Assembly: GCA_002440085.1 (NCBI GenBank)
Contig: DJRM01000043.1
Coordinates: 1 to 11,298 of the forward strand
Source of the DNA: Bacteroidales bacterium UBA6360
GTDB lineage: Bacteria; Bacteroidota; Bacteroidia; Bacteroidales; UBA932
Direction of reading: 5' to 3'
DNA length: 11,298 bases
The position numbers and the translations under genes are program-made. Positions 1-7,150 of the stretch are shown here, piece by piece (the first letter of the stretch is position 1; each line of letters starts with the position of its first letter). The notes below the pieces were generated by a model. It had not been told where the DNA came from and ran no database searches. It worked only from the letters and a program-made list of their open reading frames with translations.

Positions 1-58
1 CCCGAAATGTCCAACCCGCCGAATTTTTACGCAGTGCAAATACAAGTTGCACACGAAA

Positions 59-89
59 AAGGCGTGACCGGGAAAACCGACCACGCCTT
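59..89 (-). terminator. Rho-independent terminator of the outer-membrane barrel gene
   Basis: Read on the minus strand, an 8-bp perfect stem AAGGCGTG / CACGCCTT (82-89 with 59-66) encloses a 15-nt loop. It is followed at once by a T-run, so the 3' arm ends CGCCTTTTTCG. It lies 22 bp beyond the stop codon of the barrel gene, which is the expected place for its transcription end. The loop may add a few weak internal CGG/CCG pairs. The stem and T-tract are seen directly; the terminator function is inferred. Confidence 0.8.
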
Positions 90-111
90 AAACTGTATAT
101 GCAAGTCTGAT

Positions 112-612
112 TTAGAACTTGTACCTTACGCCGAGGCTGATTGCGCCGGCCCAGAAGCCGTAGCCTGAGAAGCCAACGCGTGTCTCGCTGTCACCGGCTG
201 CGCCGCCGAAGTAGAAATCCGGACCGATTACAGGACGCCAGTCAAAAGAGAGCTGAAGCGGGAACCAGAAGTCATACTCGACTCCTACACGGCCTGCGAC
301 ACCCACGTTGAGGAATCCGTCGAACCAGTAGCTTGCACCACCGCCGACTCCCATATACCAGTTCCACTCACCCTTGTGATTCCAAGGAATGGCAGTGTTG
401 AACGGATTGAGCCAGTCGTAAGTGGCGGCAGCACCGATTGCAGCAAAACCAGGGAACTGGAGTTCAGCAGAGAGCATATTGTCGGCACCGAGTGAGTGCT
501 GGTAAGAGACCTCGACACCATAACCGAAACGCGCACCGATTGCACGTGGCTGTGCGCTGACTGCAACGGCAGCAAGAACTGTGGCTGCAAGAACAAGAAT
601 AAACTTTTTCAT
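112..612 (-). CDS. Small secreted outer-membrane beta-barrel protein
   Basis: The start is taken at ATG 612, giving 166 residues. The open frame runs 20 codons further upstream, but only this Met gives a proper signal peptide: a Lys-Lys n-region, a hydrophobic stretch at about 4-18, and likely cleavage after SA (19-20) before Gln. The mature part is rich in Gly, Tyr, Phe and Trp with alternating hydrophobic/polar strands (for example ARFGYGVEVSYQHS at 27-40 and the final strand ISLGVRYKF), and it ends in Phe, the outer-membrane barrel assembly signal. The size fits an eight-stranded barrel like the OmpW/OprF-like small porin-type proteins common in Bacteroidales. No enzymatic motif is visible and the specific role is unknown. 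It is transcribed alone: a terminator follows it and a promoter box lies upstream. Confidence 0.85.
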   Translation of the reverse strand: MKKFILVLAATVLAAVAVSAQPRAIGARFGYGVEVSYQHSLGADNMLSAELQFPGFAAIGAAATYDWLNPFNTAIPWNHKGEWNWYMGVGGGASYWFDGFLNVGVAGRVGVEYDFWFPLQLSFDWRPVIGPDFYFGGAAGDSETRVGFSGYGFWAGAISLGVRYKF

Positions 613-710
613 TGTACTATTTGTTAATAATGGTTTGACATTCACAGTCTGTCGGACAAAGAGCACGGCCAATCCAAAGGCGACCGCGCACTAATGACCC
701 GAAACGGATG

Positions 711-718
711 CAAAGGTA
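711..718 (-). promoter_or_regulatory. Probable -7 box (TACCTTTG) for the barrel gene
   Basis: On the minus strand TACCTTTG matches the Bacteroidota sigma -7 consensus TAnnTTTG. It would give a leader of about 90 nt before ATG 612. The -33 side is weak: the nearest TTTG upstream is about 25 bp away, longer than the usual 19-21. The call rests on the -7 match and the intergenic position. Confidence 0.4.
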
Positions 719-814
719 TGCAAATATTCGCACTATTTCGCTACAAAAACGGGAATAACGATGTTTCAAAATCGGAAAACGGGCATTTTTCGTTGCCTAT
801 CGGTTCACGCCTCC

Positions 815-2062
815 CTATGAGGACACACCCGTCCCGGAGGTTTTGCCTTCGGACACCCACTCGATGGGAGAGGCTCCGGTTATCGCGGTGAAATTCCTCC
901 ACGCGGTGACACGAGAACGATAGCCGGCGCGGTAGAATATGTCCTGAACATTATCCGCCCCGCCCGCAGCCAGTTCGCGACAGACATACTCAATCCGCTT
1001 CCTATTAATCATGTCGGAATAGGACTGCCACCCCATCTCCTTTATTGCCCTCTGGAGGTAGTTCGAGTTCGTCCCGACCATATTGCGGAGTTCTCCGGCG
1101 GTAAGGTCAGGATTCTGCCACACATCCGGGTTGTCCATAAGCGACCGCAGCCTTTCCTTAATCAGTCCCATAGCATCTGCTCTTAAACTGCTGCCGGAAA
1201 CGTTTGCGCCGTCGAATGTCGGAGCTTCATCCGGAGCCGCTTCAGAACCCGTGACAGCACCATCGGCATCACTTCCGCAAGACGCTCCAGCCTCATTTTC
1301 ACGGGGCAACGCGGCATTTTGCGGATGCTCCGGCATGTATTCCTCGAAAAGCGGCGGCTCTTCGGCAGTTCGTTCCTCATCAACGTCGCCGGGCACACGG
1401 AAACGGATGACGAGCTCCACGCGCAGTATTATGTATGTCAGAAGGAAATAGAGAAATAGGTGGGCATACGTTGCCCATCTGAGGTTGAAAATTCGGGTGC
1501 AGGAGAACGTGAGTGTCATCAGCATCGCGATGGCGACTATCAGCCGCAGCCAGTCCCTCGGGGCACTGCTCTTGCGCCAGTTGTAGTCCATAAGGCAGAG
1601 CCACAGGCCATAGGGGATGAATATAAGCGACAGAACCACCTGAAGAAACACATTCGTCTCCCCTATATGCAGCAGAATATCCTTGACGGAAGACATCGTG
1701 TGCAGTCCGAGCGGAGCCACAGCCAAAAGGCAAAGGACAAAGAAAAGCCACGGACTCAGTATTTTCAGTGTCCGAGGCCAAGTCATCCAACGCGGACGCA
1801 GCACCTCTATCGGATAGAGCAGGAGCATGAAGAACACGACAAACCCGAGAAGTATATAGTGAGGGCTATTCCTTTGGCCGAGAGTCTCGGGAAAGAAAGT
1901 TCGCGAGACAACAACGAAGACAGCGCTGAGGGCTGACAGCAGGAAAAACACAGCGATGAACACCCGTGAACGGTCGGGCTGCCGCCGATGTTTTGCGAAC
2001 ATGAATCCCGCCGCCGCGAATTCGACGAGTGCGAACAATATATACAGGAGTCGTGGAATCAT
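815..2062 (-). CDS. Seven-helix membrane protein with C-terminal AraC-type DNA-binding domain
   Basis: 415 residues. The N-terminal half shows seven hydrophobic segments at about 4-23, 34-52, 69-87, 101-119, 138-158, 171-188 and 198-217, so it should sit in the inner membrane. A very acidic, probably disordered linker (about 224-295, rich in Glu, Asp, Ala, Gly) leads to an AraC/XylS-type helix-turn-helix region at about 318-403. There LTAGELRNMVGTNSNYLQRA is the first HTH and NVQDIFYRAGYRSRVTAWRN the second, ending in the usual GASPIEW. This architecture is a recurrent but little-studied Bacteroidales regulator type: a membrane-tethered transcription factor thought to sense something through its membrane part. 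The ligand and targets are unknown. The gene is divergent from the DUF4143 ATPase gene, and the adjacent barrel gene on the same strand is a candidate target by position only. Start ATG 2062 is close behind a -7 box. Confidence 0.85.
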   Translation of the reverse strand: MIPRLLYILFALVEFAAAGFMFAKHRRQPDRSRVFIAVFFLLSALSAVFVVVSRTFFPETLGQRNSPHYILLGFVVFFMLLLYPIEVLRPRWMTWPRTLKILSPWLFFVLCLLAVAPLGLHTMSSVKDILLHIGETNVFLQVVLSLIFIPYGLWLCLMDYNWRKSSAPRDWLRLIVAIAMLMTLTFSCTRIFNLRWATYAHLFLYFLLTYIILRVELVIRFRVPGDVDEERTAEEPPLFEEYMPEHPQNAALPRENEAGASCGSDADGAVTGSEAAPDEAPTFDGANVSGSSLRADAMGLIKERLRSLMDNPDVWQNPDLTAGELRNMVGTNSNYLQRAIKEMGWQSYSDMINRKRIEYVCRELAAGGADNVQDIFYRAGYRSRVTAWRNFTAITGASPIEWVSEGKTSGTGVSS

Positions 2063-2080
2063 TCCAAATCATTTTACAGA

Positions 2081-2109
2081 CAAATTTATGAAAATTCCGG
2101 AACATTCAA
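2081..2109 (-). promoter_or_regulatory. Probable promoter of the membrane AraC-type regulator
   Basis: The minus strand reads TAAATTTG at 2088-2081, an exact TAnnTTTG -7 box. TTG at 2109-2107 lies 18 bp upstream and is a reasonable -33 element. Transcription would start near 2074, leaving a leader of about 12 nt before ATG 2062. Confidence 0.5.
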
Positions 2110-2144
2110 GTCACTGACGAAGCCACTCCGCGCCGAGGCTCGGC

Positions 2145-2170
2145 ATTTTGTTGGATATACTCAACAAAAT
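2145..2170. promoter_or_regulatory. Near-palindromic operator-like element, copy 1
   Basis: A 26-bp inverted repeat with perfect 9-bp outer arms, ATTTTGTTG (2145-2153) and CAACAAAAT (2162-2170), around the core GATATACT. Eleven of 13 base pairs are symmetric. It matches copy 2 (2184-2209) at 21 of 26 positions, with centres 39 bp apart. It lies between the divergent promoters of the membrane regulator and the ATPase. The repeats are seen directly; binding by a dimeric regulator is inferred. Confidence 0.7.
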
Positions 2171-2183
2171 TCAAAATTTTTGG

Positions 2184-2209
2184 TTTTTGTTGAGTATACT
2201 AAACAAAAA
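2184..2209. promoter_or_regulatory. Near-palindromic operator-like element, copy 2, in the ATPase promoter region
   Basis: A 26-bp near-palindrome with arms TTTTTGTTGAGTA and TACTAAACAAAAA centred on GTATAC; 12 of 13 pairs are symmetric. It ends 8 bp before the -7 box at 2217 and so covers the -33 region of the ATPase promoter, the classic place for a repressor site. Its left arm also pairs with the right arm of copy 1: TATACTCAACAAAA at 2156-2169 is the exact reverse complement of 2185-2198. Alternative cruciforms are therefore possible. Confidence 0.75.
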
Positions 2210-2216
2210 AATAAGC

Positions 2217-2224
2217 TATCTTTG
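2217..2224 (+). promoter_or_regulatory. -7 box (TATCTTTG) of the DUF4143 ATPase gene
   Basis: Exact match to TAnnTTTG, 23 bp before ATG 2248, giving a leader of about 17 nt. The candidate -33 element, TTTTG/TTG at about 2185-2192, is inside operator copy 2 at a slightly long spacing of about 24 bp. Confidence 0.65.
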
Positions 2225-2247
2225 TCACAGTTCAAATCATCATTGAC

Positions 2248-3456
2248 ATGAAACTTATATCCAGACCAAATTATTACCAAAAGCTCGAATCAGTCCTTGG
2301 CAAAGGCGTGCTGGTTGTTCTCACCGGGCAGCGACGGGTAGGGAAAAGCTGCGTGATGAAGGAACTGATGAAAAAAAAGAGTGACAGCCCCGAAAACAAT
2401 GTCATATATATAGACAAGGAAAAGACCGCTTTCGACTTCATCACAACATACAGAGACTTAGTCCAGTACATTGACGGGCACATTGATGCCGGCAGGCATA
2501 ATTACATTCTCATCGACGAGGTGCAGGAAATCGAGGGCTTTGAACGTGGGCTACGCAACTATTATAATGAAGACTGCGTTGACATCATCGTGACCGGAAG
2601 CAACTCAGACATACTCTCCGGGGAACTTGCGACACTTCTTTCGGGAAGGTATATAGAGATTCTCGTTCAGGGACTCAGTTATTCCGAATTTCTCGAATTT
2701 CACAATCTTCCGGACAACGAGCAGTCGCTGGGTAAATACATGAACTACGGAGGTCTTCCAGGTCTCAGAGCCTTCGGTCTTGATAATCCCGAAACAATAA
2801 ACGACTATCTGCAAGGAATTTACAACACAATTCTCATCAAAGACATAGTCAACAGAAAAAACATCCGGAATATGCCTTTTCTCGAAAATCTCGTAAAATA
2901 TACGGGGGACAATATCGGGAAGCCGATTTCAGCGACAAACATCCACAACTATATGGAATCGAGGAAAGAGGATATATCAAAGAACATTGTGCTCAGCTAC
3001 CTTAAGGCGACGTCCGCAGCGTACCTCATAAACGAAGTCGAAAGATACAACATACCCGGGAAACGGCTGCTGGAGACAAACTCAAAGTATTATTTCGGAG
3101 ATGTCGGCATACGAAACTTCGTCGTAGGGGGAAGACGGGTCAATGACATTGAGAAGATTCTCGAAAATCTTGTATATCAACATCTTGTAAGATTGGGATA
3201 TAAAGTAAACGTCGGTGTTCTATACAATGCTGAAATAGATTTCGTATGTTCAAGAGGAGATGATGTCCGTTACGTACAGGTCGCATATCTCATCCACGAC
3301 GATGACACCTTGCGGAGAGAGTTCGGCAATCTGCTGCAAATCAAGGACAACAATCCGAAATATGTAATATCAATGACGCCGTATATGGAGGCCGGGAAAT
3401 ATGAGGGCATCCGCCACATTGACGCAAGGGCCTTTTTCAGAGACGGGTTGATTTGA
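2248..3456 (+). CDS. AAA-type ATPase with DUF4143 C-terminal region
   Basis: 402 residues, normal length for this family. P-loop GQRRVGKS at 27-34, Walker B YILIDE at 86-91 followed by VQ, sensor-1-like TGSN at 116-119, and SGRY at 132-135, typical of the AAA_14 ATPase group. Residues 225-270 (ISATNIHNYM...VLSYLKATSAAYLI) resemble a winged helix-turn-helix. The end of the protein (about 303-347, with E306, E329, D331 and Q344) resembles the restriction-endonuclease-like fold seen in DUF4143 proteins. These ATPases occur in many copies in Bacteroidales genomes and their function is not established; defence, DNA-related or regulatory roles have been guessed. No toxin, antitoxin or methylase partner lies beside it. 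The gene is more A+T-rich than its flanks (about 45% G+C in the line at 2881 against about 65% in the line at 5281), which suggests recent acquisition. It has its own promoter with two operator-like palindromes. Confidence 0.9.
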   Translation: MKLISRPNYYQKLESVLGKGVLVVLTGQRRVGKSCVMKELMKKKSDSPENNVIYIDKEKTAFDFITTYRDLVQYIDGHIDAGRHNYILIDEVQEIEGFERGLRNYYNEDCVDIIVTGSNSDILSGELATLLSGRYIEILVQGLSYSEFLEFHNLPDNEQSLGKYMNYGGLPGLRAFGLDNPETINDYLQGIYNTILIKDIVNRKNIRNMPFLENLVKYTGDNIGKPISATNIHNYMESRKEDISKNIVLSYLKATSAAYLINEVERYNIPGKRLLETNSKYYFGDVGIRNFVVGGRRVNDIEKILENLVYQHLVRLGYKVNVGVLYNAEIDFVCSRGDDVRYVQVAYLIHDDDTLRREFGNLLQIKDNNPKYVISMTPYMEAGKYEGIRHIDARAFFRDGLI

Positions 3457-3591
3457 GTTGATAGGCCGGCGGCGGCTCTTGACGCGTTCAGGGACTGATC
3501 AGCCAAGAGGAAGAAACTGGGAAATACAGGCGTTTGTCCGAATTGTTGCATAACTTGTCCGTTATGAGTGACGGATTTGGCGCATATTACC

Positions 3592-3599
3592 TAAATTTG
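3592..3599 (+). promoter_or_regulatory. -7 box (TAAATTTG) directly before the GH2 gene
   Basis: Exact TAnnTTTG match only 4 bp before ATG 3604. Transcription would start about 6-7 bp after the box, at or just past that ATG. This favours the in-frame ATG at 3622 as the true start, or a leaderless message. No good -33 TTTG is seen at 19-21 bp. Confidence 0.5.
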
Positions 3600-3603
3600 C
3601 AGC

Positions 3604-6225
3604 ATGAAAAATTCAAATTTTATGAACTATAGAGTCTTGGCGGCCGTTGCCGCCGTTTGCGCCGTCCTGCCGCTTGCGGGACAGGTCCGCAGCGAGAAAG
3701 TGCTGAAGGAATGGGAGTTCCGCAAAGATCACGAGGCAGAGGCTGTCTCCGGATGGGAGAGGGTTAACGTGCCGCATGACTGGGCCATTTACGGACCGTT
3801 CGACAAGTCCAACGACTTCCAGGTAGTCGCTGTGACGCAGAACGGGGAGACAGTGCCGTCGGAAAAGACCGGACGCAGCGGAGGACTGCCTTATATGGGC
3901 AAGGGCTGCTACAGAACGGACATCGAGGTCATGTCTTTGGACGGGCGCCGCTTCGAGTTGCTCTTTGATGGAGCCATGAGCGAGGCGCAGGTGTTCGTGA
4001 ACGGAGAGAAGATCTGCGAATGGCCATACGGCTACAATGCCTTTCACTGCGACATAACCCCCGCGCTTCACGAGGGCAGCAACAGGATTGCCGTACTTCT
4101 TGAAAACCGGCCGTTCTCGTCAAGGTGGTATCCCGGTGCGGGGCTCTACCGTAAGGTGCGGCTGATTGAGACTTCGCCGGTTCATATTCCCGTATGGGGA
4201 ATGAGAGTGACGACGCCTCATATAGAGAAGGAATATGCGAGCGTCAGCATATCAACTGAAATCAGCGGAGCAAAGGAGGGAGAGACGTTTGAACTTGAGA
4301 CGACGGTGCTCGACGGAGCCGGCAATGTCGCCGCGAGACGTACCGACAGGCGTGCGGTGTGCCACGGAGAGGCCGTGGGGCAGAATCTGACGGTGAACGC
4401 ACCGGAACTTTGGTCTCCGGAACATCCGGCACTCTACACGGCAAGCGTGAAGATTCTCAAGGACGGAACCGTCGTCGACAGCAGTTCTGTTCGCTTTGGA
4501 ATCAGAACTGTAGAGTTCATTGCGGACAAGGGCTTTTTCCTCAACGGGGAAAGGCGCGTGATACGCGGAGTCTGCCAGCACCACGACCTCGGGCCTCTCG
4601 GGGCGGCGGTGAACAGGTCGGCGCTGCGGCATCAGATTGAGTTGCTGAAGGAAATGGGCTGCGATGCCATCAGAACATCGCACAACATGCCTGCGGAGGA
4701 TCTTGTGGAACTCTGCGACGAGATGGGAATGATGATGATGGCGGAGACATTCGACGAGTGGGACGTGGCAAAGTGCCAGAACGGCTATCACAGATTTTTC
4801 GGAGAATGGGCGGAGAAGGATGTCGTGAATATGGTTCGGCATTTCAGGAACAACCCTTCCATCATAATGTGGAGCATCGGGAACGAGGTGCCGACGCAGA
4901 GGTCTCCGGAAGGTTACCGGACAGCCGCGTGGCTTCAGTCGCTCTGCCACAGGGAAGACCCGACAAGAGTCGTGACCTGCGGTATGGATCAGTTCGACCA
5001 TGTCGTGAACAACGGCTTTGCGGCGCAGCTGGACGTGCCGGGATTCAACTACAAGCCACGCCGCTTCGTGGAGGCCTACGGGAAACTCCCGCAAAACATA
5101 ATACTCGGAAGCGAGACGGCATCCACGGTGAGCTCAAGAGGGGTCTATCACCTGCCTGGCGAAAAGGGCGCTCATGGAATTGACGCGCTTCTCGGGGCGT
5201 ACATGAGGCACGCTGACCATCAGTCATCTTCATACGATACGGACTATTGTCCATGGTCCAATATCCCGGACACGGACTTCGCGGCCGACGAGGACTACCC
5301 GTGGATGCCGGGACAGTTCGTCTGGACGGGCTTCGACTATCTCGGGGAGCCGACCCCTTACGACACCGACTCGTGGCCGAACCACTCTTCTGTATTCGGA
5401 ATCATCGACCTCGCGTCCATCCCGAAAGACCGCTTCTGGCTCTACCGCAGCCAGTGGAGGAAGGACGTGTCGACACTGCATCTGCTCCCTCACTGGACAT
5501 GGCCGGGACACGAGGGCGAGAACATCCCGGTGGTGGCGTACAGCTCGTTCGACAAGGCAGAACTGTTCGTGAACGGGGTCAGTCAGGGTGTCGCCGAGAA
5601 GGCTCCGGCAACCGGTGTCTCGGCAGACCCGACGCATCCGGCTCCGATAGCGCCCGACACTGAACTGATGCGCCGTTTCCGTCTTATATGGCCGGACGTC
5701 GTCTATCAGCCCGGGGAGATAAAGGTTGTGGCATACGGAGCGGACGGCCTTCCGGCGGCGGAACAGACAGTGCGCACAGCCGGCAAGCCATACGCGCTGA
5801 AACTCACCCCTTACACCGGTCCGGAGTCCATCCGGGGAAATGAGACCGAGGTGGACAAACATCACGGCAGCGGAGTCTCCACAGCCACAGGGAAAGCATC
5901 AGACAGCCGTGACGCACAGTCGGCTGTTCTCAAGGCCGACGGCGAACAGTTGTGCTACCTGAACGTCAGCGTGGTCGACCGCGATGGCAATCCGGTGCCG
6001 GCGGACAGCAGGATCGTGAAAGTAAGCGTCAGCGGCGCCGGCTCATTCGAGGCCATCGCCAACGGAGACCCGACCTGTCTTGAGCCGTTCCACCTCCCGC
6101 AGATGCACCTATTCAGCGGCCAGCTGACGGTGATTGTCCGCAGCGGACGGCAGGCTGGCGAAATCCCTGTCACCGTCACGGCAAAGGGGCTGCGCAAGGC
6201 CACAGTTACACTCCGCTGCGAATAG
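3604..6225 (+). CDS. Secreted glycoside hydrolase family 2 enzyme, beta-galactosidase-like
   Basis: 873 residues from ATG 3604. ATG 3622 (Met7, MNYRVLAAV) may be the real start, because the -7 box almost touches the first ATG. A signal peptide ends near AGQ (25-27) with no lipobox Cys, so the product is probably periplasmic. Order of domains: sugar-binding jelly roll about 30-190 (NVPHDW 55-60, WYPGAGLYRKV 175-185), Ig-like domain about 195-300, and TIM barrel about 303-610. The acid/base is E428 in WSIGNE and the nucleophile is E504 in GSE; both are present. A DUF4982-type domain at about 640-725 and a C-terminal Ig-like GH2 domain at about 775-870 follow. The overall layout is that of Bacteroidales beta-galactosidase-like GH2 enzymes that remove terminal sugars from glycans. 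The exact sugar cannot be told, since beta-glucuronidase and related activities share the fold. No SusC/SusD pair or other glycosidase adjoins it. Confidence 0.92.
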   Translation: MKNSNFMNYRVLAAVAAVCAVLPLAGQVRSEKVLKEWEFRKDHEAEAVSGWERVNVPHDWAIYGPFDKSNDFQVVAVTQNGETVPSEKTGRSGGLPYMGKGCYRTDIEVMSLDGRRFELLFDGAMSEAQVFVNGEKICEWPYGYNAFHCDITPALHEGSNRIAVLLENRPFSSRWYPGAGLYRKVRLIETSPVHIPVWGMRVTTPHIEKEYASVSISTEISGAKEGETFELETTVLDGAGNVAARRTDRRAVCHGEAVGQNLTVNAPELWSPEHPALYTASVKILKDGTVVDSSSVRFGIRTVEFIADKGFFLNGERRVIRGVCQHHDLGPLGAAVNRSALRHQIELLKEMGCDAIRTSHNMPAEDLVELCDEMGMMMMAETFDEWDVAKCQNGYHRFFGEWAEKDVVNMVRHFRNNPSIIMWSIGNEVPTQRSPEGYRTAAWLQSLCHREDPTRVVTCGMDQFDHVVNNGFAAQLDVPGFNYKPRRFVEAYGKLPQNIILGSETASTVSSRGVYHLPGEKGAHGIDALLGAYMRHADHQSSSYDTDYCPWSNIPDTDFAADEDYPWMPGQFVWTGFDYLGEPTPYDTDSWPNHSSVFGIIDLASIPKDRFWLYRSQWRKDVSTLHLLPHWTWPGHEGENIPVVAYSSFDKAELFVNGVSQGVAEKAPATGVSADPTHPAPIAPDTELMRRFRLIWPDVVYQPGEIKVVAYGADGLPAAEQTVRTAGKPYALKLTPYTGPESIRGNETEVDKHHGSGVSTATGKASDSRDAQSAVLKADGEQLCYLNVSVVDRDGNPVPADSRIVKVSVSGAGSFEAIANGDPTCLEPFHLPQMHLFSGQLTVIVRSGRQAGEIPVTVTAKGLRKATVTLRCE

Positions 6226-6272
6226 GGGGGATTTCACTGTCTTTTCGGCCCATATCCCTTTCTTCATCAGTC

Positions 6273-6289
6273 GTGTACGCCCGGTACAC
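6273..6289 (+). terminator. Possible weak terminator hairpin after the GH2 gene
   Basis: GTGTAC (6273-6278) and GTACAC (6284-6289) form a 6-bp perfect stem with a 5-nt loop, 47 bp beyond the GH2 stop. The tail TCCCTCTTC is pyrimidine-rich but not a real T-run. It could equally be a short regulatory palindrome or chance. Confidence 0.25.
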
Positions 6290-6357
6290 TCCCTCTTCAG
6301 AAAGGAATCTGTCCTCGAAAATACAGCAAAATCACTTTAGGCGCTAAAAAAAGTTTA

Positions 6358-6404
6358 AAAACAGCAAGTAATAGTTGTGATTCGCAACAATTACTTGCTG
6401 TTTT
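6358..6404. repeat. Long inverted repeat before the XRE gene (terminator or operator)
   Basis: The arms AAAACAGCAAGTAA (6358-6371) and TTACTTGCTGTTTT (6391-6404) are perfectly complementary. One more T-A pair, one mismatch and a GTTG/CAAC inner stem (6374-6377 with 6385-6388) follow, leaving a 7-nt loop. T-rich sequence follows on both strands (TTTT at 6401 on plus; a long T-rich run beyond 6358 on minus), so it could be a bidirectional terminator closing the GH2 transcript. It also ends 17 bp before the -7 box of the XRE gene and covers its -33 region, so it could be the operator of that regulator. The pairing is seen; the role is undecided. Confidence 0.7.
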
Positions 6405-6421
6405 CGTGTTGCATTATGCCC

Positions 6422-6429
6422 TATATTTG
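6422..6429 (+). promoter_or_regulatory. -7 box (TATATTTG) of the XRE-family gene
   Basis: Exact TAnnTTTG match 26 bp before ATG 6456, predicting a leader of about 20 nt. The -33 region falls in the right arm of the inverted repeat 6358-6404; a TTG lies at 6395-6397. Confidence 0.6.
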
Positions 6430-6455
6430 GCGGACTGAAACTAATACCACGCTAT

Positions 6456-6902
6456 ATGGACAACAATTCCATAAAAGAAAACATCCGCAGGATAAGGAAA
6501 ATCCGCGGATTCACGCAACACGAACTTGCAACCCGCTGCGGCATATCAATGACCCACTACCGCAGCATAGAAGCCGGAGCGACGGCAATCATAAACCCGA
6601 TAGTCCTCCGAATCTCCAAGGTTCTCGACATCGGCATAGGCTACCTTCTGCTCGGTTCCTGGAACTGGAAGGAACAGGATTTCGCCCTTGAGGACGAGGC
6701 TGTGGGCTACGGCTTCAACGGAGGCTTCATGGACAAGGCGAACCGGCGCTACAACACCATGCGCGATGACTATGAGACCCGGCTCACGAAGCTCCGCGAA
6801 GAAATCCTCAACCTCCAGAAGGTCGTCGACACCCAGCGGCGCGACATCTCCCACCTCGAAAGCGTCGTCCGAATGATGCGTCGCATCAAGGGCATTGAAT
6901 GA
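6456..6902 (+). CDS. XRE-family helix-turn-helix protein with C-terminal coiled coil
   Basis: 148 residues. The Cro/CI-type HTH domain spans about 6-66: IKENIRRIRKIRGFTQHELA, then the recognition region CGISMTHYRSIEAG, then a helix ending VLDIGIGYLL, as in the HTH_3 family. A short linker (67-92) leads to a heptad-like, charged helix at about 100-144 (DDYETRLTKLREEILNLQKVV...ISHLESVVRMM), a likely dimerising coiled coil. Small XRE proteins of this layout are common in Bacteroidales, and their targets are mostly unknown. It is monocistronic by position: own -7 box upstream and 248 bp of non-coding sequence downstream. The inverted repeat at its promoter makes self-repression plausible but unproved. 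There is no phage or toxin gene next to it. Confidence 0.88.
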   Translation: MDNNSIKENIRRIRKIRGFTQHELATRCGISMTHYRSIEAGATAIINPIVLRISKVLDIGIGYLLLGSWNWKEQDFALEDEAVGYGFNGGFMDKANRRYNTMRDDYETRLTKLREEILNLQKVVDTQRRDISHLESVVRMMRRIKGIE

Positions 6903-7011
6903 TTTCAGACGCGGTCGGGCTTAGGATTTCGCTGGCATACGCTTAGAAACACCTTGGGAGCAGAAAATTGCGGCTAAGGTGGAAAAATTTGGCTCATTTT
7001 CGGGAAAAGGC

Positions 7012-7042
7012 TTGGAATTGAGGATGACAAATTATAAATTTG
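7012..7042 (+). promoter_or_regulatory. Probable promoter of the FISUMP-type lipoprotein / TonB receptor operon
   Basis: TAAATTTG at 7035-7042 is an exact -7 box, and TTGG at 7012-7015 is a fitting -33 element with about 20 bp between them. The predicted start near 7049 gives a leader of about 100 nt, long for these genes. That leader contains only a small GGTC-TTTG-GACC hairpin near 7122-7133; no known riboswitch or recognisable RNA motif was seen in it. Confidence 0.5.
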
Positions 7043-7150
7043 TGTGGTTAGAAATTTACGAATGATAGTTTTCGCTTAGGAAGATCGTGTCACGCGTGGA
7101 TTTATGTGTTTAATTATTAGGTCTTTGGACCAGCAAAAAATTTCAAACAA

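Noticed and set aside
34..52. Short inverted repeat GTGCAA / TTGCAC with a 7-nt loop
   Set aside because: Only six pairs, no T-run and no gene context at the window edge; the adjacent hairpin at 59-89 already explains termination.
1460..1936. Plus-strand open frame opposite the membrane regulator
   Set aside because: Its translation is the shadow of hydrophobic helices on the other strand (rich in Gln, His, Glu, Arg), with no recognisable family.
1988..2251. Plus-strand 87-codon frame running through the divergent promoter region
   Set aside because: It overlaps the start of the membrane regulator, both promoters and both palindromes, and its composition follows the non-coding A+T-rich DNA.
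3549..3566. CATAAC-N6-GTTATG dyad upstream of the GH2 gene
   Set aside because: A six-base dyad upstream of the expected -33 position with no second copy; could be an operator but chance is as likely.
3457..3603. Search for a terminator after the DUF4143 ATPase gene
   Set aside because: Only a weak CTCTTG/CAAGAG pairing with a long loop and no T-run was found, so none is called.
4252..5094. Open frame of 280 codons on the minus strand inside the GH2 gene
   Set aside because: His/Arg-rich low-meaning translation antisense to catalytic parts of the GH2 enzyme; no promoter or start signal.
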